Below, one piece after another: positions 8,594 to 17,178 of a stretch of 64,000 nt of DNA. The stretch spans positions 62,001 through 126,000 of the forward strand of contig NZ_JAGETV010000007.1 of assembly GCF_017571465.1 (NCBI RefSeq), read 5' to 3'. The notes beneath the pieces were generated by a model. The model ran no database searches, was not told where the DNA came from, and saw nothing but the letters and a program-made list of their open reading frames with translations. A program made the translations under genes and the position numbers. Positions within the stretch are counted from its first letter, which is position 1. Every line of letters starts with the position of its first letter. The DNA is from Thiomicrorhabdus marina (lineage in GTDB: Bacteria; Pseudomonadota; Gammaproteobacteria; Thiomicrospirales; Thiomicrospiraceae).

Positions 8594-10489
8594 TTGGCCG
8601 AAAATTACAATGCAGCGGAAATTGAAGTCCTAACCGGCTTGGAGCCAGTGCGTAAGCGTCCGGGGATGTACACCGACACTACCCGCCCAAACCATTTAGC
8701 ACAAGAAGTTATCGATAACAGCGTCGATGAAGCGCTTGCCGGGCACGCCAGTGAAATCACCATTACTCATCATGCGGATGGTTCCATGAGTGTGCTGGAT
8801 AACGGTCGTGGTATGCCGGTTGATGTGCACCCGGAAGAAGGGGTTCCCGGGGTGGAAGTGATTATGACGCGCCTGCATGCCGGCGGTAAGTTTTCCAATA
8901 AATCCTACAACTTTTCCGGTGGTCTGCATGGAGTTGGTATTTCGGTAGTGAATGCTTTGTCGACGAAAGTGGAAGTACAGATTCGTCGCGATGCGCAATT
9001 ACATCAAATTACCTTTGCCAATGGTGAACTGCAACAGTCGTTAGAAGTGATCGGTAAGGTCGGCAAGAAAAACACCGGCACGATGGTGCGTTTTTGGCCG
9101 GACGCCAAGTTCTTCGATAGTGCTAAATTTTCGATTAGCAAGTTGTTGTATTTACTACGCGCTAAGGCGGTGCTGTGTTCTGGGTTAAAAGTGAATTTTG
9201 TTGATGAAAAAGACGGCAAAAAAGAAACTTGGCAATATGAGCAGGGCTTAAAAGATTATTTGAATGATGCGCTGGATGGTCGCGACCGCTTGCCGCAAGA
9301 AGGTTTTGTCGGCGAAAGCATTGCCGAGCATGAGCAAGTTGAATGGGCGATTGCATGGTTAGAAGAGCCAAGTGAATCGTTGAATGAAAGTTATGTCAAC
9401 CTGATTCCAACGCCGCAAGGCGGGACCCATGTAAACGGTCTGCGTGCCGGGGTGACAGATGCAATCCGTGAGTTTTGCGAGTTCCGTAATTTGATTCCGC
9501 GCGGTATTAAAATCACCCCGGAAGACGCGTGGTTGAATGTTGCTTTTGTACTTTCGGCTAAAGTTAAAGAGCCGCAATTTGCCGGTCAGACTAAAGAGCG
9601 TCTGTCATCTCGTGAGTGTGTGCCGTTTATTTCCGGCGTGGTTAAAGACGCCTTGAGTTTATGGCTGAACCAACATACCGAAGTGGCCGAAAAAATCGCC
9701 GAGATGGTGATCTCTAATGCCAGCAGTCGTGCGCGTAAAGCCAAAAAAGTAGTGCGTAAAAAAATTACTTCCGGCCCGGCTTTGCCGGGGAAATTAGCAG
9801 ATTGTGTTGACACCGATTTAGCGCGTACAGAACTGTTTTTGGTGGAAGGCGATTCCGCTGGTGGTTCTGCCAAACAGGCTCGTGATAAAAGTTTCCAAGC
9901 GATTATGCCGTTACGAGGCAAAATTCTGAATACTTGGGAAGTTGAATCGAATCAGGTTTTGGCCTCGCAAGAGATTCATGATATTTCTGTGGCGATTGGG
10001 GTAGATCCAGGTTCTGAAAATCTTAGTGCTTTGCGCTATGGAAAAATCTGTATTTTGGCGGATGCCGATTCCGATGGTCTGCATATCGCTACGTTAATCT
10101 GTGCATTGTTTGTGAAACATTTCCCGAAATTGGTTGCAGAAGGGCATATCTATGTAGCCATGCCTCCGTTGTATCGAATCGATGTCGGTAAAAAAGTGTT
10201 CTATGCTTTGGATGAAGCCGAGCGTCAAGGTGTATTGGACAGAATTTCCGCAGAGAAGTTGCCGGGTAAAATTCAGGTTACGCGCTTCAAAGGTTTGGGT
10301 GAAATGAATCCTGCGCAACTGCGAGAAACCACCATGCTGCCGGAAAGCCGTCGTTTGGTGCAGTTGCAGCTGGACGAAGAGAGTCAAGAGCAAAACGTCA
10401 CCGAAGTGATGGATATGCTGTTGGCGAAAAAACGCAGTCCAGATCGTAAATCCTGGCTGGAACAGAAAGGTGATTTAGCCAGTGTTTAA
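8594..10489 (+). CDS. parE: DNA topoisomerase IV subunit B
   Basis: This is a GHKL ATPase plus TOPRIM protein of 631 residues, matching E. coli ParE (630). Motifs are LEPVRKRPGMYT, the ATP-site VIDNSVDEAL and DNGRGMPVD, GGLHGVGISVVNA, and the TOPRIM ELFLVEGDSAGGSAKQARD and LADADSDGLHI. The frame is open upstream to 8528, but the protein family starts at the TTG at 8594, which has AGGAG 7 nt before it. With ParC (22,488) it decatenates sister chromosomes. parC lies 12 kb away, so the two subunits are not in one operon here. Confidence 0.96.
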   Translation: MAENYNAAEIEVLTGLEPVRKRPGMYTDTTRPNHLAQEVIDNSVDEALAGHASEITITHHADGSMSVLDNGRGMPVDVHPEEGVPGVEVIMTRLHAGGKFSNKSYNFSGGLHGVGISVVNALSTKVEVQIRRDAQLHQITFANGELQQSLEVIGKVGKKNTGTMVRFWPDAKFFDSAKFSISKLLYLLRAKAVLCSGLKVNFVDEKDGKKETWQYEQGLKDYLNDALDGRDRLPQEGFVGESIAEHEQVEWAIAWLEEPSESLNESYVNLIPTPQGGTHVNGLRAGVTDAIREFCEFRNLIPRGIKITPEDAWLNVAFVLSAKVKEPQFAGQTKERLSSRECVPFISGVVKDALSLWLNQHTEVAEKIAEMVISNASSRARKAKKVVRKKITSGPALPGKLADCVDTDLARTELFLVEGDSAGGSAKQARDKSFQAIMPLRGKILNTWEVESNQVLASQEIHDISVAIGVDPGSENLSALRYGKICILADADSDGLHIATLICALFVKHFPKLVAEGHIYVAMPPLYRIDVGKKVFYALDEAERQGVLDRISAEKLPGKIQVTRFKGLGEMNPAQLRETTMLPESRRLVQLQLDEESQEQNVTEVMDMLLAKKRSPDRKSWLEQKGDLASV

Positions 10490-10659
10490 GTCTTGATGAT
10501 GCCACATAAAAATATAATTAGTATGGGTGTCCTAGACCTGTTGCCTTTTAACCGATTGTGCAGTTGCTTTAGTTGAGTTCTTTGAATTACTTTTATTAAA
10601 CTGTCACTTACACGTCTTTAAAAAAGGTGAAATTGCCCTTTAGGAGTTTCATTCTCCGG

Positions 10660-10699
10660 TAATACAAAATTTTGTGTTATCTGGGGTAGCCCTTTTTTT
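10660..10699 (+). terminator. Possible weak terminator after parE
   Basis: A 20-bp near-palindrome (TAATACAAAA/TTTTGTGTTA, one G-U) lies at 10,660-10,679. It is followed by a short GGG/CCC hairpin and seven Ts (10,683-10,699). It lies between the convergent parE and sensor-kinase genes. The stem next to the T run is only 3 bp, so termination is uncertain. Confidence 0.4.
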
Positions 10700-10714
10700 A
10701 ATTTACATGGCGCA

Positions 10715-12829
10715 TTAAGTCATTGATCTAAGGTCTAATGGTATGCTGATATTTACTTGACAGCCCTTGGTTTTTTTCCACTTAACTTGTCCTCCTAATA
10801 GTTGACAACGATGACGCATATTGCGTGTTCCTCGACCCAAGTTCCAGTCATTTGGGTCGGTTGTTTTGCCATTGTCTAGAATTTCAATATTTAGCATATC
10901 TTGAGAGTGTTCAATGTTTATCCAGACCTCAGTTGCTTTAGCATGTTTTAGGATGTTGTTGGTTGCTTCACGCAAAATACGCATTATGTGATTTAAGGTT
11001 AAGCTGGAAAATTTTTTGGAGGGCATTGTGCTTTGACTCCAATGCAGTAGGATCTGTTTTTCGCTGAGCCTAATTTGCATTTCTTCTTTCCAATGATAAA
11101 GGCTTTCTACTAAACAGGCGTGAGTTGTATTTGGCTGGGAGACGATATCGCGGAGGTCTTGCAATGCTGCTCGAGTGATTTGTTGCAGGCTTGAGTCTTC
11201 AGTTTTGTATAGCATGGAAAGTAATTTTGCACCGACATCATCATGTAAATCACTAAAAATTCTATTTTTTTCTTCAATGGCTTGCTCGCGCGCACTTAGA
11301 CCGATTAAAGCTTGTTGACCAATTTGACTGAATAAGCTCGCCAAATGAACATCTTGTTTGTTAAACAATCGACTCCCCTTGCTTGGATAGCTAAAGAGCA
11401 AATGAGTTTCGTTAAATAGATGTGGAACTTTTAGTACCTGTCCAGAACCTTTCATTTGAATGGCTTTAATTTTTCCTTTTACCTCTTCCAAATCAAGAGC
11501 ACCCCATGTCTCTTGCAAATTTTCTTGCCATATTTGATTGAGTTCATTGGCGTTTTGGGCGCTAAAAAGCTTTTGTATCAGGTGGTTGATCTGTTCATTT
11601 TGTTTATTTTCCTTTTTAAATAGCTTACCCATAAATAGTTGACGGATAGGAAAATAAAGCCAGCCGATTAAAGCTAGAGATAACATGAGGGCATTTTCTG
11701 AATTCATACCAATAGCGCTAATTAAAAATGCATCAAATAAAATCAGTAGCAGCCCTCCTAAGAACCAAGTCCAAGCATTGAACCACCAGCGATCTAGGTC
11801 GAACAAGCGATAGCGAATAATGCCAAAGGCAATGCCCACAAACATAAATAGAAACACTAAAAACATCATTCCTTGGCTAGCTGTAGGGTCAACGCCAAGG
11901 CTAACCGGTATCAAGATAAAAGCAGCAAATAGACCCGTGCCAAGGTAAATCGACAGTAAGTACCATTTCAAAGAAGCTCTTTCAATAGGCAAGTTGTGTG
12001 TGCGTTGCCACTGTTGGAAAGCTAAGACAAAACTGATAGCAAACAATATTAGTGTGCCTGAGTAAACCCAGCTAGGATCGGGATAAATTTGCATGCTAAA
12101 AAGTATCCAATTCAAACTTCCTGCTAAAACTACCCAAGGTGTTAGGTTAAAACGTTTAAACAATTTTTGTGGATAGTGTCCTAATAAAGCCACTAAAGCA
12201 ACGGTAAAAAATACAGCACCAAATTGATTACTTATGGAAAGTATTAAGATTAGATTGCCATCTAAGAGAAATTCACGAGAACTATAAACGGCCGCACTAA
12301 GAGCGGAAACCCCTAGCGCAAACCCAGCAAAGAAAAATTGTTGCGCACCCACATTATTTACTTTAAAAGCATAAACGCCGGCGGCAATTAAAAACACCAA
12401 GGAGGCAATGACAGCCTGAAGCCAGAATAACCAAGGTAAATCTACTAGTCTTCGCTCTCGCACCGGTAGTTCAATTGACTCTCCATTAATCACGGCACTG
12501 ATTTGGCCTTTCATAGAAGCTTGATAAAGCTGTTTCATATCTACCATGAACTGGTTGTAGTCAGTCCATGAATTTAATTGGTCTGGCTCCTCAACTAACA
12601 GTTCATGCCTAATTTTGATGCCGCCTAATGATTCAATCTTACTGTTATTGCTAAACAAGTTTTGCGTAGAGGGACTTGTTGGAGAAATTAGATACTGCTG
12701 AGAATTTGATTCATACGTGATATGAATGTCTAACATAGGGGCTTTTAGTGCCATTTCAATAGCAGTTAAAACTCCCAGTAATAGAATTATGCTTGCAAAT
12801 AATAGGCGATGTTGGGATGAAATTTTCAT
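10715..12829 (-). CDS. Membrane sensor histidine kinase, NarX/HisKA_3 type
   Basis: This 704-residue protein has an N-terminal hydrophobic anchor and a periplasmic domain of about 100 residues. A cluster of several transmembrane helices follows (about 135-385), then a GAF-like linker, the dimerisation/phospho-acceptor box FSDLHDDVGAKLL (His529) and a HATPase_c domain with REATNNILKHA, EILDNGK and GRGTRNM. HisKA_3 kinases pair with NarL/LuxR-type regulators, and such a gene lies 33 bp upstream on the same strand. The sensed signal cannot be read from sequence. The two lipoprotein genes beyond the regulator are candidate targets, but that is inference. Confidence 0.88.
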   Translation of the reverse strand: MKISSQHRLLFASIILLLGVLTAIEMALKAPMLDIHITYESNSQQYLISPTSPSTQNLFSNNSKIESLGGIKIRHELLVEEPDQLNSWTDYNQFMVDMKQLYQASMKGQISAVINGESIELPVRERRLVDLPWLFWLQAVIASLVFLIAAGVYAFKVNNVGAQQFFFAGFALGVSALSAAVYSSREFLLDGNLILILSISNQFGAVFFTVALVALLGHYPQKLFKRFNLTPWVVLAGSLNWILFSMQIYPDPSWVYSGTLILFAISFVLAFQQWQRTHNLPIERASLKWYLLSIYLGTGLFAAFILIPVSLGVDPTASQGMMFLVFLFMFVGIAFGIIRYRLFDLDRWWFNAWTWFLGGLLLILFDAFLISAIGMNSENALMLSLALIGWLYFPIRQLFMGKLFKKENKQNEQINHLIQKLFSAQNANELNQIWQENLQETWGALDLEEVKGKIKAIQMKGSGQVLKVPHLFNETHLLFSYPSKGSRLFNKQDVHLASLFSQIGQQALIGLSAREQAIEEKNRIFSDLHDDVGAKLLSMLYKTEDSSLQQITRAALQDLRDIVSQPNTTHACLVESLYHWKEEMQIRLSEKQILLHWSQSTMPSKKFSSLTLNHIMRILREATNNILKHAKATEVWINIEHSQDMLNIEILDNGKTTDPNDWNLGRGTRNMRHRCQLLGGQVKWKKTKGCQVNISIPLDLRSMT

Positions 12830-12862
12830 AAAAGAACCTAGGTAGATACTTAGTTTTTCCCT

Positions 12863-13495
12863 TTAGGGTCTGACTAAACCAAGACGTGCCGCTTCCAGGG
12901 TGGCCTCTGCTCGTGAATTAATGCTTAGTTTGCGGTAGATTGTTTTGATGTAGCCATTAATGGTGTGTGGGCTTAAATCAAGTAATTGAGAAACTTCAGG
13001 TTGTGTGTAACCTTTAGCAATCAGAGTGAGTACTTCTTTTTCTCTGGCAGTGAGTAGGGGGCCAGGTTCAGGATTGATTGTGGAAAAATACCGCACTAAT
13101 TTCAGTGTGATTTCAGAACTTAAAGCAGGCTCGCCACTGGTAATTCCTTGTAAGCGCTCAATGAACTTCTCTGCAGGCATGTCTTTGAGTAAATAGCCTT
13201 TTGCGCCAGCTTGCAGGGCTGGAAAGATGTGATGTTCATCGTCATAAATGGTGACAACTATGCTAATGGTTTGGGGGGAGGTTTGACTTAGGTTCAATAT
13301 TAGCTCATTGCCTGTACCATCAGGCAGGTTGATATCAATTAAAGCAAGGTCAAAAGTAATCTTTTTACAATGTTTGAATGCTTGATCAAGGGAACAGGCC
13401 TGCTTAACTTCAATTGTCGGATATGCTTGCAAAAGCTTTTCGGCCATCCAAGTGCGGGCTTCAGGCTGGTCCTCTAGTATTAAGGCATGGTTCAT
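12863..13495 (-). CDS. NarL/LuxR-family response regulator
   Basis: This 210-residue protein has a receiver domain with acidic pocket LEDQ, phospho-acceptor Asp54 in ALIDINLPDG, the switch Thr/Val (VVTIYDD) and KGYLLKDMP. A linker leads to a C-terminal LuxR-type HTH (LTAREKEVLTLIAKGYTQPEVSQLL, about 150-175). The last turn contains SPHTINGYIKTIYRKL. It is transcribed ahead of the sensor kinase and is its obvious partner. A terminator at 13,533-13,564 isolates it from the lipoprotein genes upstream, so its promoter must lie in or just after that hairpin. Confidence 0.9.
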   Translation of the reverse strand: MNHALILEDQPEARTWMAEKLLQAYPTIEVKQACSLDQAFKHCKKITFDLALIDINLPDGTGNELILNLSQTSPQTISIVVTIYDDEHHIFPALQAGAKGYLLKDMPAEKFIERLQGITSGEPALSSEITLKLVRYFSTINPEPGPLLTAREKEVLTLIAKGYTQPEVSQLLDLSPHTINGYIKTIYRKLSINSRAEATLEAARLGLVRP

Positions 13496-13532
13496 GGTTT
13501 TACCCTTGATGTACGACTAAATGGCATAGTAT

Positions 13533-13564
13533 CACAAAAAAAACAGGTGTTTTAACACCTGTTT
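13533..13564 (-). terminator. Rho-independent terminator of the lipoprotein pair
   Basis: An 11-bp inverted repeat (AAACAGGTGTT/AACACCTGTTT, 13,541-13,564) is followed, in the minus direction, by a run of Ts (seen as A8 on the plus strand). It is 28 bp after the end of the 13,592 gene. Confidence 0.85.
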
Positions 13565-13591
13565 AAAGTAGTAATTAAAGTGTTTTTAGCT

Positions 13592-15070
13592 CTAATTAAA
13601 GATGAGTGAACCGTTGATGATCATGGTTCCTTCGCCGGTACAGGTGTTACATGCTTTGGCAGGTAACACCGTGTTGTTGAAGTTAACCGTTTTGGTATCG
13701 GCGTCGATGGTTATATTGAAGTCATTCAGGGTTCCGTTGTCTAAATATTTCTCATAAACAATTGTTCCGTCTTGAGTGTATTTTAGCTGGATAAAGCCTG
13801 GAGACATATCAAATAGATTATTTGTGTAATGTACTTGGAGTGCAATGATTCCCCCTTTTCTTGTCGTGTTGGGAATGACGTTATCAGTAAAGTAGATTGC
13901 CGTCGCTCTTTCAGGAACTTCAAAGCCAGCGCCTGGGCAGAATTCAGTGCCAGTCAGAGCGGTGACATTGGCTTCGCCGGAAAGCGTCACACTTCCATAA
14001 GTACCGCTGCAAGTCGAACCGCTATTGTTTGACGAGGCATCATTAAACTGACCATAAAATTTAAAACCAGTTTGGTCGTAATTTAGATTATTACTAATAT
14101 TGATTTCTCTTAGTGTTTCGCCTGTCACAATGGATGAAGCTGCGTATTTGAGGTTATTGGTGTTGTCTGTCCAGATGGCTTCGTAAGGATTTCCTTTATA
14201 TAACACTGGATTTGTTAGGGTGGTGCTACCGTCAATCACGAGAGAGCCGTCGGTACCTAGTGCAAATGTTCGTTGGGTACCATCAGCAATTCCTGATCCT
14301 GGAGCAGATTCTGTAAAGGTAAAAGTATATTGCTTGGCATGTTCGGCAAGAATCGTTGCTGGACTCTCATTTAAGCCATTGCTGGGATTGCTATTTTCAA
14401 AAGAAATACCATCGACAGAAATTGCTTCATCAAATGTAAAATTGGGTAATGCTGGAATCTCGAATGAGAAACTGCTGTTTGCCAAATCAACACTTACTCT
14501 TATTTCATCCAATAGTTTGTCAAATCCAGTGCTATTGGCAACAAACGGTGTTGTTAAGAAATTGTAGCTATTAGGATCTAACCCCTTTTCAGTTATTTGA
14601 TCACGCAGGTTGGCGTTTATTTTTGCTTGTGCGACAAGTACATTTTCTAGGGTGATATTGCTTCCATCCCAATCATCATAAAGCGTATCAAGGTTGATTT
14701 TATTGACGGCCAGAAAAAGTGCTAGATGGGTTAAGGGGGTGATATTGACAGTTTGATTGTTGGTCTCGGCGAAAGAATAGTAGGTTTTTAAGCCGTCTTC
14801 TGATACCACTTTTAATACAATTGGGGCTGTTAAGTTAGCAGCATCAAGTGTAAAAGAGCCATCTAACATGGTAGCGATGTTGATTTCATTTCCGCTAGCA
14901 TCTTTAGCAAAAACAAAACCTTTAATTGGAGCTCCGGTTGCAGCCGTTCCTGCAAGCCCAGCAGCTGGTGTCGTTTCATTTGATGATGGATTGCTATTAT
15001 TACAAGCGGTAAGGAATAGTCCAAAAATTAAAACTGGAACTATCAAAATGCGTTTTATGATTGTTTGCAT
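13592..15070 (-). CDS. Uncharacterised lipoprotein with a carboxypeptidase-regulatory-like N-terminal domain
   Basis: This is a 492-residue secreted protein. The signal peptide ends in FGLFLTAC (lipobox Cys23), then a Ser/Asn/Thr-rich linker. Residues about 40-120 (TGAPIKGFVFAKD, LDGSFTLDA, NITPLTHLALFLA) resemble the transthyretin/carboxypeptidase-regulatory-like repeat found at the start of many proteobacterial lipoproteins. The remaining 350 residues are polar and beta-rich, with two Cys near the C-terminus (KACNTC). I do not recognise a catalytic motif. It lies 13 bp downstream of another lipoprotein gene and the two are probably co-transcribed. Confidence 0.7.
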   Translation of the reverse strand: MQTIIKRILIVPVLIFGLFLTACNNSNPSSNETTPAAGLAGTAATGAPIKGFVFAKDASGNEINIATMLDGSFTLDAANLTAPIVLKVVSEDGLKTYYSFAETNNQTVNITPLTHLALFLAVNKINLDTLYDDWDGSNITLENVLVAQAKINANLRDQITEKGLDPNSYNFLTTPFVANSTGFDKLLDEIRVSVDLANSSFSFEIPALPNFTFDEAISVDGISFENSNPSNGLNESPATILAEHAKQYTFTFTESAPGSGIADGTQRTFALGTDGSLVIDGSTTLTNPVLYKGNPYEAIWTDNTNNLKYAASSIVTGETLREINISNNLNYDQTGFKFYGQFNDASSNNSGSTCSGTYGSVTLSGEANVTALTGTEFCPGAGFEVPERATAIYFTDNVIPNTTRKGGIIALQVHYTNNLFDMSPGFIQLKYTQDGTIVYEKYLDNGTLNDFNITIDADTKTVNFNNTVLPAKACNTCTGEGTMIINGSLIFN

Positions 15071-15083
15071 GGTTAATTCCCTT

Positions 15084-16121
15084 CTAGTTTTGCATTGGTA
15101 GCGCTTTAACTAAGCGATTAGTTGCTTCATTGAGAACTTTATTGGCGCCAAATTCGTAATACTTAGGCTCTGCTGTAATCGAAATTTCGGTAGTGCTTGA
15201 GCTGCGTCCGCTAAACATGCCTAAGGCTGAGCTCAAAGCGTTTGCTGCTTTTGTGGCGTCGGAAGTTGTATCTTTATTACGGCCATAAGCTCCGATAGCG
15301 ACCACCGGATCTTTTAGGGTTACTGAACTGTTTCTGTTAAAGGTGCCACCGTTATCTTGCATAACGATTAGTTTAGACCCGCTTACAACCTGAATTCCCT
15401 GTCCTAAACTGACACTGGCTGATAAATTTGCTGTTTTCTGCGGGCTCTTACTCCCTAAGGGAACTGACTCGATGTAGTCAACTTTATAATCCGCATCTTT
15501 ATCAAAGTAAGCAAAGTGGACCTTGTAATTGACCGATAAAACAGGCGTTTTTAATTGTTCTGCCAATTCACCAAATTTGCCTAAATAAGGTGCATCAAAA
15601 TTGTAAATTAAGCTCATGTTTGACGGAGCAAAGGCTATCATGTTTTTGCTCCCTTTCATTTTCTGGAATAGCCCTTGAGGCGATGGGAAGTGAGGTGTTG
15701 ACAGCTTTGTCATTGTTTTAAATAGGCTGTTAGTTTGTAGGTCTGCATAATTCTTGACCTGGTAGCCTTTCTTTTCTAAGTCTTTAACAAAGGTGTTATA
15801 AGCTTGATCGGTAATTGCTTGAAATGTATTGTCCGAAACCCCTGATAGTTTTGCGACTAAATGTGCCTTGGCATAATCGCCACTATTGTGCCGTATCATT
15901 GGGCTTTCAGCTTTACTGCTACTTGAGTCCTGAACCACAAAAGTCACACCAAAATTACCAATATAAACAGCTTTTTTATTAACGAGTTTGTCTATATCAT
16001 CTGTTGTAACTCGAGCATTTTCTGAACTTTTGACAAGAGTTTGTTGTGTGCTGTTGTTACTCACGCAGCCAGTTGAAAAGGCGGTGAGTAGACCTAGTGC
16101 GAAGAGAAAGGGTGCTTTCAT
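15084..16121 (-). CDS. Uncharacterised lipoprotein
   Basis: This 345-residue protein has a signal peptide with lipobox FSTGC (Cys19). Residue 2 after Cys is Ser, which favours outer-membrane sorting. The body is mixed alpha/beta with Ser-rich loops, for example KDTTSDATKAANALSSALG. It has no catalytic motif or family that I can name. It is the first gene of a two-gene unit ending at the 13,533-13,564 terminator. The upstream spacer contains a 10-bp inverted repeat (16,236-16,258) shared with the divergent 16,401 gene. Confidence 0.65.
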   Translation of the reverse strand: MKAPFLFALGLLTAFSTGCVSNNSTQQTLVKSSENARVTTDDIDKLVNKKAVYIGNFGVTFVVQDSSSSKAESPMIRHNSGDYAKAHLVAKLSGVSDNTFQAITDQAYNTFVKDLEKKGYQVKNYADLQTNSLFKTMTKLSTPHFPSPQGLFQKMKGSKNMIAFAPSNMSLIYNFDAPYLGKFGELAEQLKTPVLSVNYKVHFAYFDKDADYKVDYIESVPLGSKSPQKTANLSASVSLGQGIQVVSGSKLIVMQDNGGTFNRNSSVTLKDPVVAIGAYGRNKDTTSDATKAANALSSALGMFSGRSSSTTEISITAEPKYYEFGANKVLNEATNRLVKALPMQN

Positions 16122-16235
16122 GAAGGTTCTCCTTAGATTAGAGATTAGAGTTTTATTTTGAATGTAAATTTTTTTTTAATTTTAAAGCTGAATAGTATTT
16201 TTACCCATACCATGAATAAGGGGGGTGGTTATACT

Positions 16236-16258
16236 TATCTCTTTCATTGAAAGAGATA
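16236..16258. promoter_or_regulatory. Inverted repeat in divergent promoter region
   Basis: A perfect 10-bp inverted repeat, TATCTCTTTC and GAAAGAGATA, with an ATT centre lies between the divergent lipoprotein gene (start 16,121) and the exported-protein gene (start 16,401). It has no T run, so an operator is more likely than a terminator. The flanking 280-bp spacer is otherwise AT-rich and holds no gene. Confidence 0.5.
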
Positions 16259-16400
16259 CAGATAACGAGTTGAATAGCTAAGGCGAGCAAATTTACGGTT
16301 TTAGATTTGTATTGATTAAATCATTCGCTTGAAAATTCAATTTAAGACTGAATTTTCAACAGCTTCTAGATCACTACCATTGGTAGAATTTGGGATAAAT

Positions 16401-16985
16401 ATGAAAAGGATAAATTCAGTGATTAAGCAATTTGTTATTGGTGTCGTGATCATTTGCGGTGTTAGCAGTACTGTTTTCGCGCAGCCGGATAAAACCGAGC
16501 AGGTCGGTGCTTATCATCTAAGCCTTTATCAAGATATTCAGGGTGATGTTTTGGATTTGGAGGCTTATACCAAGGTTCCAGATAGGGAGGTTTTTTTTGG
16601 AGTGACGTGTTCGGCAATGTCGCCTTTTCCGGCAATGCAGGTGCTGTTGTTTGAAGATGAGATTATTTCTGAAACGCCGCGTTTTATGAGTGTCAGCTAT
16701 CAACTCGACGGTAAAAACGGAATGGTCCCTTTGCAGGCGATTTTAAAAGCTGAGCTGACAGCAGATCGTTACCTAAACCAGATTCGATTTGAAATCGATA
16801 GCGGTAAAATTGAAAAGAATATGCGTTTAATGCAAGAAACTTATGCACGGTTGTTGAATGGCTTAGAAACCGGTAAGCAAATCACGGTGACGGTTGAGCA
16901 TCGAACACTCGGTCAGCATCAGTATCAATTTACTTTGGAAGGATTGAATAAGGTGTTACAGCCTTATCAACGAATTTGTCGTTGA
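16401..16985 (+). CDS. Uncharacterised exported protein
   Basis: This 194-residue protein starts at ATG 16,401, preceded by GGGAT at 6 nt. The frame extends upstream to 16,329, but the start chosen gives a clean Sec signal peptide (MKRINSVIKQFVIGVVIICG, then cleavage near VFAQ). The mature part of about 165 residues is beta-rich with two Cys (VTCSAMS and near the C-terminus, RIC). I see no catalytic motif. It is flanked by an operator-like repeat upstream and a bidirectional terminator downstream, so it is monocistronic. Confidence 0.65.
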   Translation: MKRINSVIKQFVIGVVIICGVSSTVFAQPDKTEQVGAYHLSLYQDIQGDVLDLEAYTKVPDREVFFGVTCSAMSPFPAMQVLLFEDEIISETPRFMSVSYQLDGKNGMVPLQAILKAELTADRYLNQIRFEIDSGKIEKNMRLMQETYARLLNGLETGKQITVTVEHRTLGQHQYQFTLEGLNKVLQPYQRICR

Positions 16986-17125
16986 GTTAAAGAGTGCTAA
17001 CAACGAAGCTATTCTTGAAAACCTCGCCGAAACGAAGAACTCGACGCCGGAAGGGGTAAGTCGAGACAGAGGCTTTGTAAAATTTTACTTTGCCTAAGGT
17101 CATTTGGACTTGTTCTGCGTTTGCT
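16986..17125 (+). other. Structured intergenic segment, possible small RNA
   Basis: The gap between the exported-protein gene and its terminator is more GC-rich than other spacers. It contains a 6-bp hairpin, CTCGAC/GTCGAG (17,040-17,065), and no open frame worth calling. It could be a long 3' UTR or a small RNA ending at the 17,126-17,167 terminator. Confidence 0.25.
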
Positions 17126-17167
17126 AAAAGCCTCGAAGAGTAATGTTGATGTTCTTCGAGGCTTTTT
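17126..17167. terminator. Bidirectional intrinsic terminator
   Basis: A 14-bp stem (AAAAGCCTCGAAGA/TCTTCGAGGCTTTT) with a 13-nt loop has T runs in both directions. It separates the convergent 16,401 gene and the chemoreceptor gene. Confidence 0.92.
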
Positions 17168-17178
17168 CGTCTTAGCGA

